From NCBI GenBank assembly GCA_024362935.1, contig JANCRA010000007.1, forward strand, positions 5,892,503-5,956,502: DNA of 64,000 nucleotides. Reading direction: 5' to 3'. The notes beneath the pieces were generated by a model. That model searched no databases. It saw only the letters and a program-made list of their open reading frames with translations, and was not told the DNA's origin. A program made the translations under genes and the position numbers. Positions 12,591-23,600 of this stretch are shown one piece after another. Source of the DNA: Setophaga petechia. Its lineage: Eukaryota; Chordata; Aves; Passeriformes; Parulidae. Within the stretch, counting starts at the first letter, position 1. Each line of letters begins with the position of its first letter.

Positions 12591-13398
12591 ACTTTTAACC
12601 ACCAAGATGATTTTTAAAAACCCAAAAACATTTTATTTCTGAGGCGCCTTGCCCAGCTTTGTGCCCCAATAGACACAAACCAATGCAGGCAGATGCTGGG
12701 ACACGGTGAGAAATCTCTCCCTGAAAAGCCACCAAGCTCACATCTCATGTTTGGGACCAAGCAGCTTCCTGGAGACACCAGAATCATCCTCTCATTTAAG
12801 TAAATCAAAAAGCCACTGACCCAGGCAGACATTTTCACACAGAGCACGTGTTGAGGAGGTGCTGCCCCCAGGCTCTGACAGGATGCCCAGGCAGTCCATG
12901 CTGACAGACCTTTTAGGCTCCCAGTAAATAAAACTGTCAGAACAAGAAAAATGAACAGTTGGGAGTGTGAAAAAAAAAAAAATTAAAATTGAACTTGATC
13001 TGGACATCAATTTAGCCTCTGGGGCAAACTAAAATTACTTGGCTCTTACTAGCCTGGAAACATTCAGCTCTCTGTCCAGGGTGATTCATGTTCCAGGCTG
13101 AATCATCAGAACCAATTAAGAAAATGTAACTCCCTGACTTTGTCTGAAGTACCACCCAGCACCTGATGCAAAGATCTTGCCCCGAGTCCCTGCAGACACG
13201 GGAAGGATGAGAGAAGTTCAGGGCTCCAAAAATGAGTGGCCCTTCCCTTGTCTCCCCAAACCCAAGAATATTCCCAATGCCATGGGTTGGTAAAATACAG
13301 AGAGTTTAAGAGTGGAATCACCTTGTTCCACCAAGTGAGGGCAGGGAGAAAAGAGAATTTGCTGTATTTTGCAGTTTATGGTTATGAAAAAAAAATCC
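12591..13398. other. Unique non-coding DNA
   Basis: No recognisable gene or repeat. An A run lies near 12970-12981. Confidence 0.5.
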
Positions 13399-13600
13399 AA
13401 AAGGTTCCATGAGGGGAATGTTGCTTCAATGGGGAAAAAGGAATAAAGAATGAGAACCATGAGGAGAAAAATGCAGGTCCCTCCTCTGTCCTCCATCAGA
13501 ATCGCTGAGCAGGCACCACCTCCAGCTTGCCCTCACACAAAAAATACAAAATCAGCAGAAATCTTCTCCTGAAGATTCAGATGAGTTCCACAATCTTTTT
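13399..13600 (+). repeat. Direct repeat, left copy (about 200 bp, diverged)
   Basis: Aligns by eye with 15238-15412 in the same orientation. Shared landmarks include CATGAGGGGAATGTTGCTTC, GGTCCCTCCTC...GTCCTCCA and CAG(A)TGAGTTCCACAAT-like ending in GTTCCACAAT. Several small gaps separate the two. I do not recognise it as CR1 or LTR; it may be an old local duplication or an unnamed repeat family. Confidence 0.75.
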
Positions 13601-14405
13601 TTTTTTTGAGTCCAGTAATCAAACGATTCAAAGCAATATTACTCTAAGTTGGAAACACATTTTTAGTGTTTGCAATTTCTAAGAATTCAAAAGGGGATTT
13701 TCAGGCTTCAGTAAAAACCATCCAGGTGTTAAAGCAACTTGAAGGTGAACATACCTCTGCATGTCTTTAGTTTTAAATCTGTCTTGGAGGTGAGCAAGCA
13801 CTGAATGACAGATCTGAAAGAAAGTGAAACAAGAAGAAGAAGAAAAATCCCTCTTCTGCATTCAGTTGTTTCACACTGGATATTTACAAAAAAAAAAAAA
13901 AAAATTCTATAAACTTAACACAGGCAATAAGGACCAGGAGCTGGAATTGGATGATCCTTGTGAGTCATGATTGTTTGAAAACCTTGGAGAGAAGCAGAGA
14001 GAAGAGACACACCAGTTTCTTCTGAGCAGACATGGAATACTACATTGACTTTTTTTAACAGGCACCATAAGGAAGATTTTCTCTGCAGAGCAGGCTCCAC
14101 TGAGCAGCAGGAAAAAACATCTTGGTTTTCCTCTCACAGTGGCACAAGACTGTGTGAAAGAACCACACTGAGATGATCCTTCCAACATTTGACTCCCAAG
14201 AAGTTGGGTCCAATTCCATGATCCATGTTGCTCTGACATCTTCCCATGGAACAAACTGCAGGCCAAAAAGTTGTAATGTGCAATTTCCACAACAAACAAT
14301 TTATCAAATTAAATAACCTGCTTCCAATTCTGGCCAAAAAACATTTCAAGAGCAGTGGAAAAGCCAACACTTTAGACACATCTTTAGCTACCCTCAAAGA
14401 TAAAG
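13601..14405. other. Unique non-coding DNA with a 17-A run
   Basis: The only notable item is the adenine run at 13888-13904. No source-gene sequence was identified upstream of it. Confidence 0.5.
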
Positions 14406-14510
14406 GTTCTTGGAGCAGCCAGGATAGTGGAAGGTGTCCCTGCCCATGGCACAGGGTGGGATGGGACGGAATTCAAAGTCCCACTGCCAACTGTTCTGTG
14501 ATTCTGTGAG
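14406..14510 (+). mobile_element. CR1 LINE, very short 3' terminus
   Basis: GGAGCAGCCAGGATAGTGGA, AGGTGTCCCTGCCCATGGCA and the tail CTGTTCTGTGATTCTGTGAG mark the last 100 bp of a CR1. The two ATTCTGTG-type units at the end are the microsatellite tail CR1 uses for priming. Confidence 0.9.
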
Positions 14511-15237
14511 GGAATAGAGATGACAACTGTCCCACTTGAAGATGATTATTTGTGAAAGCAAGAACTTTGCACAATTTCCATTGCTCTTTTCAAAAGCTGA
14601 TGATTCAGAAAGAACTGGCTGGAAAGGCTGGAGAGTCAGCAAATGTGGCTTGGCTTATTTTCATCAAGGAGATTGGTGACAATCACAGCTGTAACAGCAG
14701 GACCTCCCCTAGCAATGGATTTCATCCCCCTCCCTGGCCCTGCTCTGCACATCCCATACACACCAAGGTGTCCAATGGTGAGGGAAAATGCAGGACAGGG
14801 TGTCCAAATCCATCCCTTCTCCTGGTCACGCTTCAGGAAGGAAAACAGCCAAGGAAAGCTCAGCCCAAAAAATGTGGCCAAAGGGGACACATTGAGTGGT
14901 TTCACTTGAGGCACATCTGCTCCCTGAGCTCTGTCCTTAGCTGCAGAGAGCTGTCCTGTGCCTGCCAGCAGCAGGGACCACAGGGACACCACTCCAGCCA
15001 GTTAACCCAGTGCCACCTGGCTCTGCTCATGGGGACCTCACCCTTGCCAGACCAGCTGTGAGAGGAGATGAAGCCCAACAAGGCTCAGGTGAGCTCCTAA
15101 GCCAGACTGGTCCATGTCAGGACAAAACCTCTCTTATTCCATGTTCACTCCTCAAACTTCACCACCAGAACAGCCTCCTCCTCAGCCTGCCAGAAAACAG
15201 CAGGAAAAGTGGCTGAACTCAGACTGGAGAAGGTTGG
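14511..15237. other. Unique non-coding DNA
   Basis: An open frame of 169 codons (14552-15061, plus) crosses most of this stretch. It has no recognisable domain and no splice-site context I can defend, so I do not call a gene. Confidence 0.5.
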
Positions 15238-15412
15238 AATGTTTCATGAGGGGAATGTTGCTTCAGTGGAGGAAAAGAAAGGAAGAATTAGAGCCATGAA
15301 GGTCCCTCCTCGTGTCCTCCAACATAATCATTGACCATGTCCCACCTCCCCACAGAAAACATAAAACCAGCCCAATTTTTCTGCTCTGAATTCAGAGCAG
15401 TTCCACAATGTT
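15238..15412 (+). repeat. Direct repeat, right copy (about 175 bp)
   Basis: Partner of 13399-13600, about 1.8 kb away and in the same orientation. It shares CATGAGGGGAATGTTGCTTC near the start and AGAGCAGTTCCACAAT near the end. It lacks a block of about 12 bp present in the left copy. Confidence 0.75.
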
Positions 15413-17724
15413 GTATTTTTTAATAAGCCAGCCTGTAAGAGGAGCAATCCACTTGTAGTTGATGACTATTATTTACATTTGTAATAATATATTTCAAGAG
15501 CATAACTAATAGCCTGCAGTAATTTAGTCAACAGAATTCCTCCATTTGACATCCCTTTGGAGAAATTATGAAACAAACCCTAAACAGATGCTGACAAGCT
15601 GTTCCCAAACACGGATGCAACATCATTTTTAAAAACTGCTTAACTAATCAACATTTGAAAGTAAAAGTACTGCTTGTGACCTGCATTATCATGCAAACTG
15701 TGTATTATTTTTCCCTTCTGAATCTAGAATTCATTATCATATTTGATTTATTCTGCAGAGCCCTACAAACCTTATTTACCCTCTAGCTTCTCAGCCCTCA
15801 CAGCACCCTGATAATTTAATACCTCATCTAAATCTTTGTTTTCCTCATCTCATCAAAATATGATCCACCCATCAACACAAAAAAACCAAACAGCAAAAAA
15901 ACCACCACAAAACAACTTAAAAAATACAAATCCCAAACCTATTGTTGAAGCAATGCCCACAGTAACTCCTGTGGCCCAAGCACAAGATGTTTGACAAAGA
16001 TTTATAGTCAAAAATAGTTTCAAAGCAAGGGAAAATTGATAACATCCCTTGTTAATTTTTGTCAACAGTTGATTACCTTCAGTCAAATATTTACAGCTTG
16101 TTTACAATTTCAACATCAACAATTTTGACTTGCAGTCATTTGATTTTGTTCCACATTTGACTGCAAGAATGAGGCCCTCAAGCACAAAAAAAAAAATCCA
16201 ACCTGCACCAAAAAGATCATCCTGCTAATTACTTTTTCTGCTTGTGTAAAATGTGTTGAAGCTCCACAGCTCTTCTTGTAAAAGCTTTATTATTAAGACA
16301 TCATTTTAGCTCTGAATAAGAGCAACAATGTGAAACACCCAGGTGTTCTCAAGGAGCTTCCAACATTCCCATGTGCCTGTTCCACCTGGTTCTTCACCCT
16401 TTTCATATCCATCAACCCTCTCATTTAGGCAGCCCAATTTCCATTTCCTCCTCACCTCAACAGCCCAGATGAGCCTGGCAAACAAGGACCGCAGCAAACT
16501 CACTCCATCTTCCCAATTATTGGAAGTTTACCTGACCTGAAGGACATTTAGGGAATCCTGAAATAGCCAAGAATTGCCACCAGAGCTCCTGGAGGCAGAC
16601 AGATGACAGGCAATCAGTGATTCCAACCAGGAATAAAAACCTGGTTAGCACTAAAGGAAGGCAGGAGGAAGCCTGGAACAGCCACCAGGATTCTGCTCTT
16701 CCTTAGTTACAGCCCAAGAATAATGTGCTGAAGGTTCATCTCAAGGAGGGGTAAAGGGTAGAAAACTGAGGCCCAGTTCTGAGCAGAACCTGTCTGTTGG
16801 TAATAAAAACTACCAATAAATTGCTGCCTCTGTTCTGCATTAATACAGGTTCTACAGGGAAGCCTTGGAAAGATTTTGTTATTTCCTCTGGCAAAGTTAC
16901 CAATCTAATAATAAAAAGCAATGTTAAACAACAAACCAGCAGGAAGGGAGCAAAACACCCAAACACCAAAAAAAACCTTAATATCACACAAACCTTTGAC
17001 ACAGCTAAAAAGAATAGGGAAAATCCTCTCAGCAGTTGTAACCCAGTGGCCAAAATTCCTGCTTTTATTTATGAATTCCACCCAATACACTGCTACTCTT
17101 TATTTTTTAACTACTGACACATACAACTTGCTTCATAAACCCACATCAAGCTACAGCTACAACTCTTACAGCAGTAATAATTATGTCCAGGAGCATTTTC
17201 ACTGAAACTATCCCAGCAAAAGTTGTTAGAACTACAGATCTCAACTACTATGATCCAGTTTTTCTAAATATACACAGAATAGCAAAACCCTCTCCCACTC
17301 AGCGAGGGAAAATATCCCAGGTGTTTTTAGTTCTGCATCTCAAGCAAAATACTAAAGGTGAAAAAAAAAAAAAAACCAAAAAGAAAACTCAGCACATTAC
17401 AATTCAGTATAAATCCCAATGCTGGACGCGTGAAGGAAGAACAAACCAAAAGAGCTTTCTCAGAAAAAGGGAGTATTCTGAGTATTCAGGGAAAGTGAGT
17501 CATTTTCTGGGTTTTCAGAGATAAAATATGACACTAAGAAAACCAAAATGTAGGTACAGGACAACAGAGATGAAGCTGAAGTGTATGATATGGTTGTGTT
17601 TTCTTAACATTGGTTTGTTGTTGCTTTGCCATCAGTCACAGTTGTGGATCCTGCAGCCTGCATTCCCATACAGGGGTTATTCCATCATGGTGCAGGAGGC
17701 TTGAGGAGGAAAAAGAGCAGAAGG
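15413..17724. other. AT-rich unique non-coding DNA
   Basis: No repeat or exon was recognised. The part from 15430 to 15800 looks well-structured AT-rich sequence (TAATTTAG, ATGCAAAC, ATTTGATTTATT words). It is a plausible conserved non-coding element, though unproven. An A-rich run lies at 17361-17375. Confidence 0.45.
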
Positions 17725-18642
17725 AAAAGTCCTGGAGATGGGCAGAGACAACCATGGGCACCAGCACAGACTGGGGAGGAGCTGCTGGAGCATCTCTGTG
17801 GGGAAGGACCTGGGGGACACCGAGCTGTCCCTGACCCAGCAGAGTGTCCTGGGGACACCGAGCTGTCCCTGAACCAGCAGAGTGTCCTGGGGACACCGAG
17901 CTGTCCCTGACCCAGCAGAGTGTCCTGGGGACACCAAGCTGTCCCTGACCCAGCAGAGTGTCCTGGGGGACACCGAGCTGTCCCTGACCCAGCAGAGTGT
18001 CCTGGGGACACCGAGCTGTCCCTGAGCCAGCAGAGTGTCCTGGGGACACCGAGCTGTCCCTGAGCCAGCAGAGTGTCCTGGCCCAAGGAGGCCAATGGAG
18101 CCTGGGGCAGCAGCAGAGCATTGGCAGCAGGGCAGGGAGGGATCGTGGCCCTGGGGCAGCCCTGGAGGCACCTCTGCAGTGCTGTGTCCAGCTCTGGGTG
18201 CTGAGCACAGCAGGGCCAGGAGCTGCTGGGGCTGAGCCAGGGCCTGGAGCGTGTGGGTGCCCAGGCAAGGCTGAGGGAGCTGGGGCTGCTCAGCCTGGAG
18301 AGGAGCCCCAGCTGAGAGGGGCCCTCAGGCCTGGCTGGCCCTGGCTGCAGGGAGGGGCAGAGCAGGGCCCAGGCTCTGCTGCGGGGCCCAGCAATGGCAC
18401 CAGAGCCACGGGCAGGGCCTGAGCCCAGCAATTGCCCTGCACAGGAGGCACAACTTCTTCCCTGGGCACTGCCCAGCCCTGAGCACATTGCCCACACAGC
18501 CTGGGGGCTCTCCTCCCTGGGGCTGGGGCACAGCTGGCTGCACACAATGCTGTGCCCTGGGCTCTGGGATGGCCCTGCTGGAGCAGGGTGGGGACATCAG
18601 GTGCCCACTCAGCTCCCTCAGTCATCCTGGGATCCTGTGAGG
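17725..18642 (+). mobile_element. CR1 LINE, long GC-rich 3' part including ORF2 C-terminus
   Basis: Conceptual translation follows the end of CR1 ORF2 in order: GKDLG, then DTELSLSQQS (usual DSKLNMSQQC), CCVQLWV (usual EYCVQLW), and the Q-rich leucine-rich stretch corresponding to LGLFSLEKRRLRGD. The frame is shifted repeatedly. Downstream is the 3' UTR, ending GTGCCCACTCAGCTCC and a tail near 18642 (CCTGGGATCCTGTGAGG). From about 18065 to 18620 it matches the minus-strand CR1 at 55.08-55.63 kb with only a few differences. It contains the 38-bp tandem array described separately. Frames of 141-286 codons here are not host genes. Confidence 0.9.
17812..18080 (+). repeat. Seven-unit 38-bp tandem array within CR1 ORF2 remnant
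   Basis: The core GAGCTGTCCCTGA recurs seven times at 38-39 bp spacing. Units differ at one spot: ACCCAGC in five (one of them AACCAGC) and AGCCAGC in the last two. The unit matches the CR1 ORF2 segment around the motif LNMSQQC, present once in ordinary CR1. The homologous copy at 55.6 kb has only two units, both of the AGCCAGC type. Because 38 is not a multiple of three, each added unit changes the reading frame. Confidence 0.93.
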
Positions 18643-19740
18643 AAGGAACACGACTCTCCTGTTGAGCATTAAGGAGCGAGGGCTTTAGAGAAAGCCCCAC
18701 CACAACACAATGCTCAGAGAGAAGATAATTCAGGCTGTCTGAATGTGTTCCCAGTGAGGCAGCTCATGAATACGAACAACACAACACTGTCACCACTGCA
18801 CCAAATCAAACCTCCAAAGGCTGCAAGGGAAAAAACCAACCACTGAAATTAATGTCTTTGTTGCTGGAAATCTGTCTCTCCCTCCCTAACAATGTTACAT
18901 GTATAAATTACACACAGACCATGTTAAAGGATAATCCCTTCCATTTCACCTCTAGTTTCAACCATTTCTCCTCTAATATGCACCTACTGTATTTCTCAAT
19001 CGTACATTCACAAGAATTGTTGCGAGGAGATGCAGCATTTTCAATGAGCAAAATTTCAAAGAAAAAGCTTTCTCTTGGCAGCAAATGTTTGTGGATTTTG
19101 GGTATGTGGATCATTGCCCAAAGGGTTCTTTTAACACAATAATCTGAAACATTGTGTTTAGGTTTAGTTGAGCTTTCCCCATCTGCACAAGGAGCAGCTT
19201 TGCTTTATTTGCAGATTTACCAGGTGATACATCTATCCCAAAAGATTAACTAGAAATGAGAGCTATAAAGCAGCTGATGGTTGGGTTTTCTGATTAAATG
19301 CAAGGTACAGGTTCAGACCCACTCTGTACACTCACACCAAGCCAAGAGCAGACATTGCAGAGAGGACAGATCTTACACCCCTTCACAAGCACCAACCCAT
19401 TTCATCCACAAACTATTGTCCTTCTGGAAGAGATGTGCTTTTGATGAACACAAAAAAATCCTCTCCTGCCAAATTCTCCTGCACTGCAGTGGCTGGGGTA
19501 TGTATTTGCTCATGTTAGGAATGATCAGTAGATTTCTGTAGATAATTTGAGCATTATCTACAGACGCAGCAAAGGAGCCCTCAGAGACAGCACAGAGTGT
19601 GGCATTTGCATTCCCTTTCCTGAAAATACTAAAAAGTTTGGACTTGCCATCTGCCTCTGCTCTTTGTGCAGGGAACATCAGTTCCACTCAAAAATGCAGT
19701 TGTTCCTCTTATCTAAGACGCATATTATGGAAACTCATTT
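18643..19740. other. Unique non-coding DNA
   Basis: Nothing was recognised. A small perfect hairpin (GGGCTTT-AGAG-AAAGCCC) sits at 18680-18697. Confidence 0.5.
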
Positions 19741-19855
19741 TTTTGGCTTGGAGGGACCTAACAACTCATCCAGTTCCACCCCAGGGACACCTTCGACAAT
19801 CTCAGGTTGCTCCAAGCCCCATCCAGCCTGGTCTTGGCCGCTGCTAGGGGTGGTG
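19741..19855 (-). mobile_element. CR1 LINE 3' fragment
   Basis: Antisense CR1 tail: GGCTTGGAGGGACCTAACAA, CATCCAGTTCCACCCCAGGG and GCTCCAAGCCCCATCCAGCC. Diverged and short. Confidence 0.85.
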
Positions 19856-20487
19856 AGTCCATGGGAAACAAATCTGGATCAATCTGAGGTTAATGCACGT
19901 GATTGTACGTTGGTGGACAGCTGCTTTTCCAAGGGATTTCTTCTAAAAATAATCCCTTGTGTTTTCCTCCCCTCCCATTAATTAATAGTCACCTTACTGG
20001 GAAAGTTACAAGAGCCAGGAGCCTTAAAACAAGAGAAACTTTCCTATCAGGGCAGAGAGCCCCAAAACCACATCAACCCAAAATCTGAAGCAAGAAATGT
20101 CCCCATGGCCGAGAGCTCCCAGAGACACAAGGACCTTTCCAGAAGTGCAGTAACCCAAATGTGCATTAGGCAGACACTCTCCACAAAGAAAAAAAAAAAA
20201 AGGACAAGAATTCAAGAAGAGATGCAACTTGAAGAACGAATATTTATAGGAAAATTAAGGTAGATAGCACTGTAAGGAAACAGCAGTTGGGTCTGAGAAC
20301 TACAAAATAATAAGAAAGTAACAACAACCTGAACAACTGTAACAGAACCCCTGAAAAGCAGGATCTATGATGAGAAAGAAGTGTGGAATCCATTTCTACA
20401 GGTGGGAGGAACAGCCACCCCAAAGGTTTCCCCTGAAATCATCTTTTCTTTCAAATAACCGTGAGTTTTCAGCATTCTTAGAGCATC
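19856..20487. other. Unique non-coding DNA
   Basis: No recognisable feature apart from an A run near 20190-20201. Confidence 0.5.
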
Positions 20488-20607
20488 ACATCCCAGAATG
20501 GCTCAGTTTGAAGAAGCCCTCAGAGACCATCATGTCCAGCCTTTCCCCCAGCACTGCCAAGGCCACATCCACACTGCTTTTAAATCCCTGCAGGGATGGT
20601 GACTCAA
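20488..20607 (-). mobile_element. Old CR1 LINE 3' fragment
   Basis: Shows the antisense landmarks CCCAGAATGGCTCAGTTTGA, CAGCACTGCCAAGGCCACAT and TAAATCCCTGCAGGGATGGT-like, typical of the older CR1 3' UTR. More diverged than the GC-rich copies. Confidence 0.8.
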
Positions 20608-23600
20608 CTTCATACTGCAAACACAAGATGCTATTTGAAGAAATGCATCAATAAAACCATGTTAAAAACCAACAGATGGGAGCTGGGAAAAAAAATTGTT
20701 TTTTTTGGTTCTGCCTTTCCTGGAACAGCACCTTATTTCCACAAGGACGACGATCCAAACAACAAATCCACAAATCCTAGCTGGCTCTACCATACAGTTT
20801 GCAGGAGGACTATTATTACCCCAGCCTCCCTGCATGAGATTTAAATTAGTAGATTCAATTAGGTTTGTGCAAAATAAAATCCAAGACAACACTGGTATGG
20901 GTATTTCCTTTTCACAACCTGTTATTCCCAGTAAAAGCAAAAAAACCCAACCCCCTGATTAAAGTAACAGAGGAAATTATGTTCCTTTTTAAAGGCACTA
21001 ATTAGGTTTCTGTGGAATGCTGGAGGGGGATGGATGAACCCATCCAATCTACACGGATTTCACAGTTCATTTCCAAACTCAGCCAAATCCCAATTTATCT
21101 CATTAGAGAACAATATTTCCATCTCTCTTTTTGAGCTATAAACCAAAGCCAGGACATTGGAAGCTCCAGCTCCAAACCAGTGGTGGGAACTTGTGGGGAA
21201 AACAGGGAACCCTTCAGTGGCAGGGATATCCCAGGGTGACAATTATTGTAAGCAAAGCAGGACGCAGAAGCCACCCTGCCTGAAGCACTGGTGGCTGAGC
21301 CTGTGCTGCTGCAGATGCTCCAAGCCTGAATTAGCTTGGAAAACTCTGCAAGAGCTTGACAAACACTAACCATCTTCCATCCAAAAAAATCATAGATGTG
21401 TGTGGTAGAATTTCTGAGCTTGCCCAGCAACCTTCATGTTCCTGAATTTCCCCATTTCAGACCAGCATGTCCAGTCCACAAACTCAGCCTGAGAAGAGCA
21501 AGGACAGGCCAAGTCCTCAAAACTGCAAAAAAAAATCCTGCAAAAATTGGGCTTGAGAGCAGCACCTGCAAGGCCTTAAGGTGAGTTCTGGCTTCAGAGA
21601 AATTTGACAGAAGAGCAGGAAAGCCCAAATCTACTTTCAGGAAGCAATAGAGGAACAGAAAGTGGGGTGGGGAATAAACCCCGCACTCCAGACACTGGAG
21701 AAACCTGAGGGAATCAGTGAGATCCAGGAGGCAAGCACACACCTCTGGTGGTGTGGATCAGCAAAACAGCCTCCTCACCTTTGTGAAAAGGTCCCAGACC
21801 TGTGCCTTGTCTTCAGAAAGGGATGAGAAATTCTTAGCTGACCTCAAAAGGTGATGTTGTAATGAAGATCACAACCCAGCTGCTGAAAGTAGGTGCAGAA
21901 AGAAGGGATCACCAGAGGTTTGGGGTTTTATGTTAAAGAATAAAAATAAAATAGGAGGCCAACAAGGTGAAAACCCCAAAAGCCTGAAGCCAAGGGTTAA
22001 ATCCACCCAGCTGCTGACTTTGGCAATGCTGATGCTAATGCCAAACTATTAAGTAAAGGGCAAACAAATAAAAATACAGTATAACTGCAAGTCAATACCT
22101 TAAAATACAGTAAAAAAAAAAAGAACCCAGAACAAACAAATCGGTTCAATAAGTTTCATGTCCTTTTCAAAACTGTTCTCTTATTAATATGACTAATAAA
22201 CTTTGGCTACAACAAAGCAATAACCCGTGCATGAAAAATGAGGAGTATAAATGCAGTTATTGTTTGGAGAAATCAGGGTGCACACACTTAAGAAGCCCAC
22301 AAGAGCAAAATAAAGCTCTGTTCACAACAAGAATATTAATTCTGGATTAATTCATTGCTGTTTCTCTTAATGTGCTCAACAGATTTAGGCTTATATTTAT
22401 GGCATTTGAGGAGGAAAGCAGGTGCATCAACCACTCAAGACTTAGAACATCAATTAACCCTTTGGTACATGATCATAAGCCAGCAGACAGCACAATGCCA
22501 AAGTAACCAAGGAATATATATATGTAATTTTTTTTTTTCATTTTTAAAGGAAACCTTGAGCTGCCTGAACCCTTCCCAGAGGAGCCACTTGGGCTGGAGC
22601 TGGGAATGAGCCCTGCCATCAGGTGCAGCCTGGGTGATGTTTATAAACACACATATGCTGCACTGAGCAGACTGCATTTCCTTCAGGACACAACCCAGCC
22701 TTCCAGGCACACAAGGAACACAAGGCCAGATTTCCTCCTATTACCTCACCATCTGGTGCTGTTGTCTGAGAGCTGCAGGTCTGAAAAGCACTCCCAGAAC
22801 ACATTTTGGTGTGAGTCCATGTGCATGTTGTCTGAGACTCACCTAATTACCTAGAGACATTCCTGCAGCTCTCTCCTCTCATGAACACACAATTCTAAGT
22901 CTCATGGTGTTCTCTGAGCAAACTCAACACTGCTCAACTGCCCTGCTGTGCTTTGGGGTGATTTATACTCATGGGGGTTGTACAGAGCTCCACATGCTGC
23001 TGTTTAACTTCTGCAGGCTCCAGCATTCCCACAGAAGTGCTGGAAGTTTCTCTTCCTTTGTAGCCCCATATTCCCACCATGGCCAGCTCAAGTTGTTCTT
23101 CTTTTCAAGGACTTGAAGCAACCATGGTGCCACTGCAAGCCCTAAAAATCTCCAAATCATTGCACTCCAAGTCTCTGCTGTTGATTCCATTGCAATCACA
23201 GTGATCCCAATCATGGCTGGGCTTCCAAAATATTTCAGATCCACATGAAATGCCACTAAAACTCACCTACACACTGATGCTTCCAGCAACATCTGTCTCC
23301 ACACTCCTCACATCACACAAGTGAATCTTGAGGACCAGGGCTGCTCCAGCCCAGCAAGAGGGAAATTTCACCCATCCCAAATAAAAACATTGCAATGAAT
23401 GTCATTAAAAACCCTATCAAAGCCACATCTGTCCCCCTCAAATGTGTGTGTATAGGGGGGAAACTATTTAAAAATACACTGAGACTGGAGAAAATACTTT
23501 TCACAGGACACAGTGATTTGGCTTTAAACCAATTTTTTAATTAATTACACTGCAAGCAGAAAAAGCACTAACTAGGAGACTCACTTCAATTTATTTCTTT

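Noticed and set aside
14552..15061. 169-codon plus-strand frame
   Set aside because: No domain recognised, overlapping open frames on the other strand, and no neighbouring exons.
17812..18080. CRISPR-like repeat array
   Set aside because: Units are contiguous with no unique spacers and match a LINE reading frame in an animal genome. The same reasoning excludes the 41-bp and 67-bp arrays.
17636..18545. Open frames of 141-286 codons on both strands
   Set aside because: They lie within a GC-rich CR1 copy; the plus-strand peptides are frame-shifted ORF2 remnants and the long minus-strand ones are antisense translations of tandem repeats.
18680..18697. Histone-type 3' stem-loop
   Set aside because: The 7-bp stem is perfect, but the loop AGAG and flanks do not match the histone mRNA signal and no histone gene precedes it.
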